53,235 nucleotides of DNA from JAZDJP01 sp043803805 (GTDB taxonomy: Bacteria; Planctomycetota; JAZDJP01): the NCBI GenBank assembly GCA_043803805.1, contig JAZDJP010000113.1, positions 1-53,235 of the forward strand. The letters run 5' to 3'. The number at the start of each line of letters is the position of its first letter. Position 1 is the first letter of the stretch. Below the pieces are notes generated by a model. That model had not been told where the DNA came from and did no database searches. It was given only the letters and a program-made list of their open reading frames with translations. Both the position numbers and the translations under genes were made by a program. Shown here one piece after another: positions 24,752 through 32,928 of the stretch.

Positions 24752-25501
24752 CTACCGGGCGAATGGCATCCCGAAGAGCGAGAGGAGTTCCTTGGACATC
24801 TGTGCGCTTCCCCGCTTCATAACGAACGCAATATCCATCCCCTGGGGGAACTCCACCGTGTCCATCGACACCTCCGGGAACACCGTGTGCTCGGCCATCC
24901 CCAGATTGTAATTGCCCTGTCCGTCGAACGCGTCGGCCCGAATCCCGCGGAAATCGCGCACGCGCGGGAGGGCCACATGGACGAGCCGATCCAGAAATTC
25001 ATACATCCGGTAATGCCGGAGGGTCACCTTGCAGCCGATGGGCATGCCCTTGCGCAGGTGGAACCCCGACACCGACTTCCGGGCGCGCATGACAACGGGC
25101 CGCTGACCCGTGATGACAGCCATGTCTTTCTGGGCCGCCTCGACGCGTTTCGATTCGTTCACCGCTTCACCAACCCCCATATTGACCACAATCTTCTCCA
25201 GAACCGGGACCTCGAGGGGGTTTTTAAGGTCGAACTTCTTCATCATCGCGGGAACAATCTCGGTCCGGTACCGGATCAGGAGCCGGGGCTTTTCGGCCGG
25301 GGCGCTGGGCCGTTTGGCCTTGACCTCGGGCTTGCCGCCCTCGGGCTTCGCACCCTTCTCCGGCTTTCCACCCTTTTCGGTTTTGCCGCCCTTGTCAGGC
25401 CTCGGCGCCTTTTCGGACTTCGCGCCCCCGGCCGGCGCGCCGTCCGGATTCTTCCCGGACTTTTCCTTGGGTGGCCGCTGTTTTTCTTTTTTGTCAGCCA
25501 T
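24752..25501 (-). CDS. rplE: 50S ribosomal protein L5 with long N-terminal Lys/Pro/Gly extension
   Basis: 249 residues against the usual 178-185. The conserved L5 core starts at about residue 72: RLLIRYRTEIVPAMMKKFDL, VPVLEKIVVNMGVGEAV, GQRPVVMRARKSVSGFHLRKGMPIG, YNLGMAEHTVFPEV. The first 70 residues are low complexity, with degenerate repeats around GKPEKG and KTEKGG, and no in-frame ATG or GTG gives a normal start. The start at 25501 lies five bases after rplX. L5 binds 5S rRNA and contacts P-site tRNA; the extension would probably lie at the ribosome surface. Confidence 0.95.
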   Translation of the reverse strand: MADKKEKQRPPKEKSGKNPDGAPAGGAKSEKAPRPDKGGKTEKGGKPEKGAKPEGGKPEVKAKRPSAPAEKPRLLIRYRTEIVPAMMKKFDLKNPLEVPVLEKIVVNMGVGEAVNESKRVEAAQKDMAVITGQRPVVMRARKSVSGFHLRKGMPIGCKVTLRHYRMYEFLDRLVHVALPRVRDFRGIRADAFDGQGNYNLGMAEHTVFPEVSMDTVEFPQGMDIAFVMKRGSAQMSKELLSLFGMPFAR

Positions 25502-25506
25502 GGTAT

Positions 25507-25827
25507 CTACACCTTCGCCTCAATCGCGGCCCCGCACTCGCGGCAACCCCGTGTCCGTTTTCCATCACCCAGAACCATCCGCTTGGGACGCATCCGCTTG
25601 CTACAATGCGGACACACCAGCATCACGTTGGACAGATGGAACGGCGCCTCCCGACGGACGCGCCCCCCCTGCGGGTACTGGGCGCTCTTCCGAAGATGCT
25701 TGAAGACAAGATTGACGCCCTCGACGATAACGCGGCCTTCCTTCGGCATGACTCCGAGAATCTTGCCCCGTTTGCCGGAGTCATCACCGGTGATTACTTC
25801 AACCGTATCGTTTCGCCGTACATGCAT
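25507..25827 (-). CDS. rplX: 50S ribosomal protein L24
   Basis: 106 residues from ATG 25827, which gives the usual N-terminus MHVRRNDTVEVITGDDSGKR. The frame is open to ATG 25908, which would add 27 residues (via ATG 25890), but a promoter-like sequence at 25868-25895 argues for the shorter form. GVNLVFKHLRKSAQYPQGGR and the C-terminal zinc-like CPHCSKRM ... CRECG fit bacterial L24 with a zinc ribbon. It is the first gene of the ribosomal cluster here; rplN is not upstream. Confidence 0.93.
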   Translation of the reverse strand: MHVRRNDTVEVITGDDSGKRGKILGVMPKEGRVIVEGVNLVFKHLRKSAQYPQGGRVRREAPFHLSNVMLVCPHCSKRMRPKRMVLGDGKRTRGCRECGAAIEAKV

Positions 25828-25867
25828 AACCTCACCCCGTCGCGTCCCCAAAACATGCGAATCCGCC

Positions 25868-25895
25868 AGTTTATGAACGGGAAGGGACATTTCAA
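25868..25895 (-). promoter_or_regulatory. Candidate promoter of the rplX operon
   Basis: On the minus strand, TTGAAA (25890-25895), 16 bases, TAAACT (25868-25873). It would place the transcript start near 25860, just before ATG 25827. It lies inside the open upstream extension of the rplX frame, supporting the shorter start. Confidence 0.35.
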
Positions 25896-25952
25896 GAAAA
25901 TTTTTCATATTTCCGGCTTGGCGCGGAGACCCGCCTCCATGATAATGGAAGA

Positions 25953-26693
25953 ATGGTGCCAGACGCCCTTATTCTTTTCACCGCCGACGTCCACTTGGGT
26001 AGCGAGGATCGCGGCCTCGTGAATCGGTTTCTCCGTTTTCTGGAAAGCGCCCCCGGGGGCGCCACGGTGATTCTCCTCGGAGACATCTTCGATCGCTGGG
26101 TCGGCCCCGGCCAGGAAAACATCCCCCCCTACCGGGAGGTGCTGGAGACGGTCGCCGATATCCGGCGCCGGGGGCGGCTCGTCCGGTGGCTCGACGGCAA
26201 CCGGGATTTTCTCATCGGCCGACACCTCCGCCGAACGGGTCTGGCCGATGTGGCGGCCGGAGAGGCCCTGCATCTCAAGGTGGGCGGTGAAAACCCGGTG
26301 GCGCTCACCGCCCTCCACGGCGACGTCCTCTTTCCCCACGACGCGGCCTATCGGCTGTGGCGACGCATCTCCCGAAGCCGCCTCTTCCAGAAAACCTCCG
26401 ACATCCTGCCCTTCCCCGTCCGGTCCCGGCTTGGCCGCGGGCTGCGGTTTTGGAGCGACCGGAAAAACCTCCGCACCCGGTCCGTGGAATTTTCAGTTTC
26501 CCCCGGGCGCGCAATTCCTTTTTTCCGGGCCGGCGCCGACGCCATTGTCCACGGGCACGCTCACCGGGAAGGGATGACCGAAATTTCAACGCCGTGGGGC
26601 GCGAAACGGATTTTTTCCCTCGGGGCATGGAACGAAACAGGCGGGTCGGTGCTACGTGTCGAGAACGGCGAATTCCATTTTGAACGGTTTTAA
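25953..26693 (+). CDS. lpxH: UDP-2,3-diacylglucosamine diphosphatase-like metallophosphoesterase
   Basis: 246 residues of the calcineurin-like fold. It shows TADVHLG (D11, H13), LLGDIFDRWVG (D44 region), LDGNRDFLIG, ALHGDVLFP and VHGHAHR, the five metal-binding segments in order. GNRDF and the spacing fit LpxH, which hydrolyses UDP-2,3-diacylglucosamine to lipid X in lipid A synthesis at the inner membrane. LpxG/LpxI analogues or another phosphoesterase cannot be excluded. The ATG at 25953 has GGAAGA immediately upstream. It is divergent from rplX, starting 125 bases from the L24 start. Confidence 0.8.
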   Translation: MVPDALILFTADVHLGSEDRGLVNRFLRFLESAPGGATVILLGDIFDRWVGPGQENIPPYREVLETVADIRRRGRLVRWLDGNRDFLIGRHLRRTGLADVAAGEALHLKVGGENPVALTALHGDVLFPHDAAYRLWRRISRSRLFQKTSDILPFPVRSRLGRGLRFWSDRKNLRTRSVEFSVSPGRAIPFFRAGADAIVHGHAHREGMTEISTPWGAKRIFSLGAWNETGGSVLRVENGEFHFERF

Positions 26694-26948
26694 AGAAGCC
26701 ACGGCGACCGCCGGAGTCGGGAAGTGGAAACGTATCCTGCCGGGTCTTTTTCGGAGAATCGGCCGCCCGGGAATTCGGAAAACTCAAACGAAGGGAGGTG
26801 AGGAAATGGCTTCCGGTTAAATCAGCGGGTATAATGGCTGACGAAGTGCAAGCAGGTCGTGCCGTGGGGACGAAGGCCGCCTGGCGTCGGGCGGTGCGGT
26901 GTCGGCTCGTCACCAACGGCGTTCTTGTCGTGACGCCAAAACAAAAAA
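26694..26948. other. Gap without recognised gene between lpxH and the glycosyltransferase islet
   Basis: No recognisable protein or RNA gene. It contains a GGAGGTGAGG ribosome-site-like sequence followed by a five-codon ORF (26806-26820), a frame of about 49 codons (26834-26983) with poor protein character, and a hairpin GGCGT/ACGCC near 26919-26938 next to an A-rich run. Composition falls from GC-rich to mixed across this stretch. Confidence 0.5.
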
Positions 26949-27164
26949 GTGTCACCCCATTTTCGGAGAAATTGGTCTCATAAATTCCTGGCGCGCACAG
27001 CAGAAGAATGGGAAAAGCAACTGCAGTCCCACAAGCAAGTCAAGCTGACAGGCCAGGATGACAACGGTTGCTACCGAACTTCCGAAGGTGATTTACGCAC
27101 GTATTTGACCATCGATGCCTTTGCCCTGCATATCGCGGAGATGGTCAAGAGGGCCGCCAGTTAA
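26949..27164 (+). CDS. Hypothetical 71-residue protein, possibly a C-terminal fragment
   Basis: The frame from GTG 26949 has no internal ATG. The last ~55 residues look like genuine protein (ARTAEEWEKQLQSHKQVK, NGCYRTSEGDLRTYLTIDAF), ending HIAEMVKRAAS. It ends 12 bases before the glycosyltransferase gene with GGAGG between them, as in an operon. The beginning (SPHFRRNWSHKFL) looks less like protein, so it may be the tail of a gene whose front was lost. I do not recognise a family. Confidence 0.4.
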   Translation: MSPHFRRNWSHKFLARTAEEWEKQLQSHKQVKLTGQDDNGCYRTSEGDLRTYLTIDAFALHIAEMVKRAAS

Positions 27165-27176
27165 GGAGGAACGACG

Positions 27177-28073
27177 ATGGGCAAAATTGAAGCGGTGGTG
27201 GTGAATCACAATACCTCATTGTACACCGAGCTGTTGTTACGCTCCTTCTACGACAAACACGCCGTCCCGTTGGACGTTTCCATGACGGTGCTGGATAACA
27301 ACTCAGAGGATGATATGTCCATGCTCGAGTCATACGCCAGCCAGAAGAGCATTGCGATAGTGAAAACACGATGGAACACGAGAACGGAAACAAACACCCA
27401 TGGCGAGGTGCTAAGGGAATTTGTGCTAACCCATCCCAACTGCGAGCATTACCTCTTTTTGGACGCCGACGCTTGCTTTTGCGAGGAGAACACAGTCCAC
27501 GCGATGATGGACGAATTGGAAAAGAATGAAGATGTCTTCGGGGTCCAGGCGCGGATGTCCTGGGATGGCGTCAATCCCGTGCCAGAGGACGCCTACTGGA
27601 AGACCGTGAAGACATATATGAAGTTCAAGTTTGGCGTTGGCAAAGAGCCCGATGGCGATGTCTCTACCTATGGGCTGAACATAGCGGCCGTGGGGGACAG
27701 GTGCCATCCGTTCTGCTGCCTGATAAGGAACTCGGAGGTGTTCAGGATGGTGGTTGAGAAGATAGGGCTTTCTGCCTATCGCAGCTTTGCCGAGACGGAT
27801 GGAAAAGGGTTTGACACCTTCGGGATGATGACTCAGGTGATGAACACTCACAAGCTCCGCCACATTGTGTCATCAAAGATGGTCATACACTTTTGCGGCG
27901 TCTCGTATAATCCAAAACACTACAGCGGCGATGACAACTCGGCCCTGAAAACAATGCAGAAGAAGCGATGCCTGGAGCTGCTGGAGAGACTGCGCGGCTC
28001 GCCGGGAGAAAAGGTTCAGAGAATATCACTTTTTTCACCCCCGCCGCCTTCACCATCTTGCTCCATGAATTGA
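27177..28073 (+). CDS. Glycosyltransferase family 2-like protein (transferred, probably altered C-terminus)
   Basis: 298 residues. The N-terminal GT-A fold has AVVVNHNTSLYTELLLRSF, TVLDNNSEDD and the metal-binding DAD (residues 96-98 in YLFLDADACF). The middle contains HPFCCLIRNSEVFR, typical of the acceptor half of family-2 enzymes. It probably transfers a sugar from a nucleotide-sugar donor to a surface glycan or lipid. G+C is visibly lower (near 50%) than in the flanking genes, so the gene looks acquired. The last 25 residues (VQRISLFSPPPPSPSCSMN) are unlike the rest and run into the opposing gene, with stop codons one base apart, so the original end may be replaced. Confidence 0.75.
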   Translation: MGKIEAVVVNHNTSLYTELLLRSFYDKHAVPLDVSMTVLDNNSEDDMSMLESYASQKSIAIVKTRWNTRTETNTHGEVLREFVLTHPNCEHYLFLDADACFCEENTVHAMMDELEKNEDVFGVQARMSWDGVNPVPEDAYWKTVKTYMKFKFGVGKEPDGDVSTYGLNIAAVGDRCHPFCCLIRNSEVFRMVVEKIGLSAYRSFAETDGKGFDTFGMMTQVMNTHKLRHIVSSKMVIHFCGVSYNPKHYSGDDNSALKTMQKKRCLELLERLRGSPGEKVQRISLFSPPPPSPSCSMN

Positions 28074-28074
28074 T

Positions 28075-29496
28075 TCATCGGGGTATTCCGGGAGCACCCA
28101 CACTGACCGGAGAGGATGGGTCGCGCACGATCCGCGTCCGACGGCGGAGGACGTCGAATTCCCGCCGCGAAATCCCCTCGGCCACCCAAATCATCTCCCC
28201 GTCCTCTTCCACCACGGTTTTCGGGTAATGCCGGGCCAGAGCATTTTTGAACTCCGTGCGGTCCGTTTCGGAATCCCAGAGTATCGCCCAAAGAAAACCC
28301 CGCTTTTTCTTATTCCCCACAACGAGAAACGCGTCGCCGTCCCAACCCGCCGCGGCCGTGGCCGCCTCCGCGCGCGGCACACCGCGGTCCTCGAGAAACA
28401 CCCGGACCCCCAGTTCGCCCCACGGGCCGCCGGCAACGGGATTTTCATCATCCCCCACGGCCCCCCTCGCCGCGGGCGGGGGCCGCCGGGAAAAGGTCGC
28501 CGACACGGCAGGCCGCAGGGACAACGACATCCGGCGGGGCGCATCCGGCCGGTCGAAATATTTCTCCGGGTGAAGCACCTGCTCCATGCTCGCGGGGGGC
28601 GACCGGAACAGTCCGTTGACGTTCGTCCACCCTCCCCGGCGCCAGGCATCCATGACGAATTTTAACCCGGCGATGTACGGAACGAACAGCGATTCCCGAA
28701 GGTAACGGGGCACGTCTCCGAGCCCCTCCCCCCGCATCGCCTCCTCGACACCCGCGTCGAAGTCCACCCGGGAAAGCATCTCCGTCAGAATCGGCAGGAT
28801 CAGGGGGAAAACATCCTCCGACTTTTTTTTACCAAGAATTCCCGCCCACGGCCGGGTCGCCACGGTCCGGACGGCGTGAAGCGTCATCAGAAACGTGGCG
28901 TCGCCCTCAATGACGGAGGCCGCGGCCAGTTCCCGGTCCTCGCTCCCCCGGACGGCCTTCCGGAGCGCGCCCAGATCGAAATTCACGTCCTGAAGGGCGT
29001 GCTCGAGTTCGTGGGAAAGTATGATCGTCTTCATCTCGACCCCGAGCGCGCGAAGGGTCTCCTCCATCGGGTTGGGCCGGGCGCCGCCGGCCACCACATA
29101 CAGCGTCCGGCGACTCGGATCGTACACCCCGGCCACCTCCGACTCGAGAAGCCGCCGGAGGATGTCCATCAGCCGTGTGCCCGGCGGGAGGAACCCGAAC
29201 GCCCGCAGGGCCTCCTCGTAGGAACCCAGTTTCTCCGGCGGAAGTTCCTCCCGGAGAAGACGCTCCAGAAGCGCCGGGAGTTCCTGCCGGGTGATTTCAT
29301 TCACGGCGGGATGTTTTCCCCCGAAGGAAAGCCGGCGGAGATTTTCCACGTCGCCCTCAATCGCGCGAACGGAACCCTCCGCCGCGGGAGCGGAAGATGG
29401 AGATTCCGCGACGGGCGGCGACGGGGGCGATCCATCCCCGGCGAACGCGCCCACCGCGAGAGCCGCGCCGAGAAAAATCAGAAGAGCGACTCGCAT
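28075..29496 (-). CDS. Exported zinc metalloprotease-like protein with HExxH motif
   Basis: 473 residues from ATG 29496. An N-terminal signal peptide (about 1-20) is followed by a proline/serine-rich stretch. The zinc motif HELEH lies at 162-166 in TIILSHELEHALQDVNFD. The likely third ligand is E197 in SVIEGDATFLM, as in families with HExxH...E. Upstream is a Leu-rich helical domain, and the C-terminal 150 residues are unassigned. It is probably a periplasmic or cell-surface peptidase of the M-unknown class. It starts five bases after tonB stops and probably forms an operon with it and lysA. The family beyond metalloprotease is not recognised. Confidence 0.75.
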   Translation of the reverse strand: MRVALLIFLGAALAVGAFAGDGSPPSPPVAESPSSAPAAEGSVRAIEGDVENLRRLSFGGKHPAVNEITRQELPALLERLLREELPPEKLGSYEEALRAFGFLPPGTRLMDILRRLLESEVAGVYDPSRRTLYVVAGGARPNPMEETLRALGVEMKTIILSHELEHALQDVNFDLGALRKAVRGSEDRELAAASVIEGDATFLMTLHAVRTVATRPWAGILGKKKSEDVFPLILPILTEMLSRVDFDAGVEEAMRGEGLGDVPRYLRESLFVPYIAGLKFVMDAWRRGGWTNVNGLFRSPPASMEQVLHPEKYFDRPDAPRRMSLSLRPAVSATFSRRPPPAARGAVGDDENPVAGGPWGELGVRVFLEDRGVPRAEAATAAAGWDGDAFLVVGNKKKRGFLWAILWDSETDRTEFKNALARHYPKTVVEEDGEMIWVAEGISRREFDVLRRRTRIVRDPSSPVSVGAPGIPR

Positions 29497-29501
29497 CCGG
29501 G

Positions 29502-30164
29502 TCACTCCGCCGCCAGGCCGTACACAAACCGGATATTGAACAGACGGAGGGACGGATCCCGCCCGGGGTCGGTCCGGGGAAACGGCGCCGATTTCCGCAC
29601 CGTGGCCTCCGCGAGGGAATCGAGGCGCGGGTGCCCCGAGGACTTGAGGACCCGCGTCCATTCAAGGTACCCCGAGGGCTGGATCTGAAACAGAATCACC
29701 ACCGTGCCGACGATGCCCCGCTCGCGGAGGGAGGCCGGGTAGGAATAATTGGCCAGAATGCGGCCGCGGACCCGGACCTTGTATTCCGGAGCGATGCCCT
29801 CCGCCTCGTCCGGGCGTCGCGGCCCCGCCGGGCGCGGGACCAAAGGCGTTCGCCCGGCGGAGGCCGGAGGGGGCGCCGGGCGCGGGGCGGAGACGGACCG
29901 GAGCGCCGTCCCCTCCGGCGCGGGCGGCCGGGGAACCGGCGACGGCACGGGCGCCGCCTCGACCCGTTCTCCCGCGGGCACGGAAACATCCGGAAGCGGC
30001 TCCGGCGCTGAAACCACGTTTTCAATGAGGAACGAGATGTCCCGCGGCAGCGGCGACACGCGGGCGTGGCCCCACCGGGGAATCCCGATGAGGACCAACG
30101 CATGAGCCGCCAGCGACAGGACCATCGCGTTTCGGAAGATACGATCGGTCCCGGATGATGGCAT
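29502..30164 (-). CDS. tonB: TonB-like energy transducer
   Basis: 220 residues from ATG 30164, whose first base is the last base of the lysA stop codon. One N-terminal membrane helix (about 14-32, NAMVLSLAAHALVLIGIP) is followed by a long Pro/Ala/Arg-rich periplasmic spacer (about 55-135). The C-terminal TonB domain has YPASLRERGIVGTVVILFQIQPSGYLEWTRV. It would couple the proton motive force to outer-membrane receptors; ExbB and ExbD and a receptor are not in this window. Placement right after lysA is unusual for tonB. Confidence 0.85.
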   Translation of the reverse strand: MPSSGTDRIFRNAMVLSLAAHALVLIGIPRWGHARVSPLPRDISFLIENVVSAPEPLPDVSVPAGERVEAAPVPSPVPRPPAPEGTALRSVSAPRPAPPPASAGRTPLVPRPAGPRRPDEAEGIAPEYKVRVRGRILANYSYPASLRERGIVGTVVILFQIQPSGYLEWTRVLKSSGHPRLDSLAEATVRKSAPFPRTDPGRDPSLRLFNIRFVYGLAAE

Positions 30165-31420
30165 CAGTAAATCTCGTTCCGCACGAGATCCTTGTACGTC
30201 TCGCGCTTCCGGACGAGGGTGGCCGTCTCTCCGTCCACAAGAATCTCCGCCGCCCGGGGGCGCGAATTGTAATTGGAGCTCATCGCCATCCCGTAGGCCC
30301 CGGCGCTGAAGATCGCCAGGCACTCCCCCGGCGCCACGGACGGAATCTCGCGGTCGCGCGCGAAGAAATCGCCGCTTTCGCACACCGGCCCCACGATGTC
30401 CGCCCGGATGCGCCCCCCCGCCCCTTCCCCGCCCGGGGCGGTGGTGACGGGCCATATCCGGTGAAACGCCCCGTAGAGCGACGGCCGGATGAGATCGTTC
30501 ATCCCGGCGTCGCAGACAACGAACGTCTGCCCGGCCGACTCCTTCCGGTAGAGGACCCGCGTCACGAGGATCCCGGCGTTCCCCACGATGAACCGCCCCG
30601 GCTCGAGGATGAGCCGGCATGACAGACGCCGGATCAGGGGCGAAAGCGCCCGCCCGAATTCCTCGGCCGACCGCGCCTCCCCGCCCTTGTAGAAGATGCC
30701 GAACCCGCCGCCGATGTCGAGGGTGCGGAACGGGAGATTTGGGGGCCAGGCGTCCGACAGAAACTCGCTCGTCCGCTCCACCGCCTTCACATGCGCCGCC
30801 GTGTCCGTGATCTGGCTCCCCACGTGCACGTGGAGGCCGACAACCTCAACACTCGAGAAACGCCCGGCGGTCTTGAGGCATTCCGCCGCGGTCTCAAGCG
30901 TCATCCCGAATTTCGTGCCGTGTTTCCCGGTCGCCAGGTAATCATGGGTGTCCGCCACGACATCCGGATTCACCCGGAGGGCAACGCGGGCCTTTCGCCG
31001 GAGTTCGTGGGCCGCCTCATCCAGGAGTTCCAGCTCCCCCGGCGATTCGACATTGAACTGGAGGATGTCCGCCTCAAGGGCCTCAACCATCTCCTGCCGT
31101 GTCTTCCCGACGCCGGCGAAAACGACGCGGTCCCCCTTCACGCCGGCCTGGAGCGCGCGAAAGATTTCCCCGCCCGAGACGACATCGAACCCCGCCCCCT
31201 CCTGGGCCAGCGCCCGGCAAAGGGCGATCGTGGAGCTGGCCTTGACGGAATAGCACACCAGGGGCGACAGATCCTTGAAGGCATCCGCCAGTTTCCGGTA
31301 ATGCTCCACCAGAGTCCGCCGGCTGTAAACGTAGAGCGGGGTGCCGTATTCCTGGGCCAGGTCCGAAACCTTCACCTTCTCGCAGAAAAGCTGATTGCCC
31401 TGGTATTCGAAATAATCCAT
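30164..31420 (-). CDS. lysA: Diaminopimelate decarboxylase
   Basis: 418 residues of the fold III PLP decarboxylase family, converting meso-diaminopimelate to lysine. Key residues are K60 in CYSVKAS (PLP Schiff base), HVHVGSQITD (phosphate binding), DIGGGFG, LEPGRFIVGNAG, GPVCESGDFF (catalytic Cys) and SAGAYGMAMSSNYNSRPR near the C-terminus. It lies upstream of tonB on the same strand, and about 46 bases downstream of the serine protease gene, so an operon is plausible. Confidence 0.95.
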   Translation of the reverse strand: MDYFEYQGNQLFCEKVKVSDLAQEYGTPLYVYSRRTLVEHYRKLADAFKDLSPLVCYSVKASSTIALCRALAQEGAGFDVVSGGEIFRALQAGVKGDRVVFAGVGKTRQEMVEALEADILQFNVESPGELELLDEAAHELRRKARVALRVNPDVVADTHDYLATGKHGTKFGMTLETAAECLKTAGRFSSVEVVGLHVHVGSQITDTAAHVKAVERTSEFLSDAWPPNLPFRTLDIGGGFGIFYKGGEARSAEEFGRALSPLIRRLSCRLILEPGRFIVGNAGILVTRVLYRKESAGQTFVVCDAGMNDLIRPSLYGAFHRIWPVTTAPGGEGAGGRIRADIVGPVCESGDFFARDREIPSVAPGECLAIFSAGAYGMAMSSNYNSRPRAAEILVDGETATLVRKRETYKDLVRNEIY

Positions 31421-31466
31421 TTTTCATGCCCCCGTAAAACAGTCTTATGCGTCAGCGAGCCTCGCG

Positions 31467-32396
31467 TCAGGGAGTCGACATATTCGTTTCCCTGCCGATA
31501 ACAACCGGACACACCTTGAAATCGATCAGCCCCCAACCTTTTTCCGGATCACCCGTCGTGGCGGTCGGCACCAGTTTGGGCCGGAGTCGCAACAATTCGG
31601 ATACCACTTGGGGCGGCGTCGGCGACACCGCGACCACGCCCGTCTTGCCCGAAAAGAACGTGCGAACCTTGGAATCATCGATACTTACAAGGCTCTCCCG
31701 CCGTATGGCACCGGAAGTGATTCCCAACAATTCCCCCTTCTCATTGACAAGCGCTCCCCCGCTGTCTCCGTGAAACGCCGGACCTTCCACGAATAACCAC
31801 ATTCGCGTCCCCGGAGAATCCTTCCCGCAGCCCAAATACCGACCGCGGGCCGCTTCCAACTGACCCGTGGAGTTTCCCAATATAAAAACGCCTTCTCCTT
31901 CCTTGGGACCCACAGAACTGATTGGAAGGCAATCGGGCGTTGGGATCCCGATGTCAATAATCGCCACATCCCCTTCGCGGGAAGCTGCCAAAACCGCAGG
32001 GTTTTCAAAGGATTGTTTCCCGTAAGCCCCATTGACAGACGTCTTGATCTCATATTTCATATCACACGGCGCCGGCCCGCCCTTGCCGGATAAACTGCAG
32101 TTCGTCGCGAGCACATGCCAAGCCGTGATCACTTTGCCGTCCGGAGCGATGGCGACGCCCGCCCCGCGCATCCCGTTTCCCCGAAACCGCACCGAAGCCT
32201 TGAGACATCGCTCGATAGCCGCCGATTGCTCCGGTGTCACCTGCGCCAACGTCTTATTCTTCAAGTAGGTGCGGTTCCCATCGCACCCGGAAGCGGCCAT
32301 CGCCGCAAAAACAACGATGAACGCGATCAAAGTTGCCCACATCATGGCGCCTGATTTCCCCGCGTCATCCTCCAACGCGTTGAAAATTCCTCTCAC
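31467..32396 (-). CDS. Lipoprotein-type trypsin-like serine protease
   Basis: 309 residues from GTG 32396, with GGAG seven bases upstream; a start at 32345 (MMWATLIAF) is possible. A membrane helix at about 18-36 ends in the lipobox MAASGC (C38), so the mature protein is likely a lipoprotein. The chymotrypsin-like core has H94 in VITAWHVL, D143 in SREGDVAIID and S212 in FHGDSGGALVN, so the triad is complete. It carries extra cysteines (C64, C100, C111, C156 and C190) that may form disulfides. There is no PDZ domain. G+C is a little lower than in neighbours. Substrate unknown. Confidence 0.8.
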   Translation of the reverse strand: MRGIFNALEDDAGKSGAMMWATLIAFIVVFAAMAASGCDGNRTYLKNKTLAQVTPEQSAAIERCLKASVRFRGNGMRGAGVAIAPDGKVITAWHVLATNCSLSGKGGPAPCDMKYEIKTSVNGAYGKQSFENPAVLAASREGDVAIIDIGIPTPDCLPISSVGPKEGEGVFILGNSTGQLEAARGRYLGCGKDSPGTRMWLFVEGPAFHGDSGGALVNEKGELLGITSGAIRRESLVSIDDSKVRTFFSGKTGVVAVSPTPPQVVSELLRLRPKLVPTATTGDPEKGWGLIDFKVCPVVIGRETNMSTP

Positions 32397-32399
32397 TGA

Positions 32400-32476
32400 C
32401 GACTCCGGTTAACCCCTTTTCCGCGTTTCCGTGTGGCGTTTTCGCGGCGCGTCTTTCCGATTCCGTGTTTCCGCGT
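32400..32476 (-). repeat. CACGAAA-type dispersed repeat, minus-strand copy
   Basis: The gap between the response regulator and the serine protease is filled by short units such as CGCGGAAACACGGAA and CGCGAAAACGCC when read on the minus strand. They are degenerate relatives of the repeats at 37226-37300 and 42690-42760. No gene is seen. Confidence 0.45.
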
Positions 32477-32899
32477 CTATATTTTAAACGTCTGCCGCTC
32501 ATCCTTCCGTTCCCGCCAATCCCCCTTCGTCAGGTTTTCCACCCGCTGGAGGAGGTCGGCGGACTTGAACGGCTTGGTGATGAAATCGTCGGCGCGCGAC
32601 CGCACCTTCCAGTACTCGTCGGGCTTCGCCGAGGTCTTCGTCGTCGCCGTCAGAATGATGATCGGCATGGGCGTGAACCGGACGTCGTTCTTGATCTCAT
32701 AGCAGATCTCGAAGCCGTTCTTCCCGGGAAGCATCACATCCAGCAAAATCAGGTCCGGGTCAAGTGTCTTGGCCTTCTGGAGCCCGTCGGGACCCGTCGC
32801 CGCCGTGATCACCTCATAGCCCTTGCTGTCCAGCAGGAACTGGATGATATTCCGGATATTGGCATCGTCCTCCACCACCAGAATCCTCTTCTTCGCCAT
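32477..32899 (-). CDS. Single-domain response regulator
   Basis: 140 residues from ATG 32899 with AGGAGG upstream. It is a complete receiver domain: RILVVEDDANIRN (acidic pocket residues 10-12), phospho-acceptor D54 in LILLDVMLPGK, TAT at the switch Thr and the conserved K in ITKPF. A short charged tail follows, with no output domain, so it must act by protein contact or as a phosphorelay partner. It lies 29 bases after the histidine kinase gene and is the natural partner. Confidence 0.92.
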   Translation of the reverse strand: MAKKRILVVEDDANIRNIIQFLLDSKGYEVITAATGPDGLQKAKTLDPDLILLDVMLPGKNGFEICYEIKNDVRFTPMPIIILTATTKTSAKPDEYWKVRSRADDFITKPFKSADLLQRVENLTKGDWRERKDERQTFKI

Positions 32900-32928
32900 G
32901 TCCGCCTCCTTCGCAAGAGACAAAAAAT

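Noticed and set aside
26780..26945. Possible small structured RNA or short protein before the glycosyltransferase
   Set aside because: A ribosome-site-like run precedes only five codons, and stems I could draw are short. No match to SRP, RNase P, 6S or tmRNA consensus was seen.
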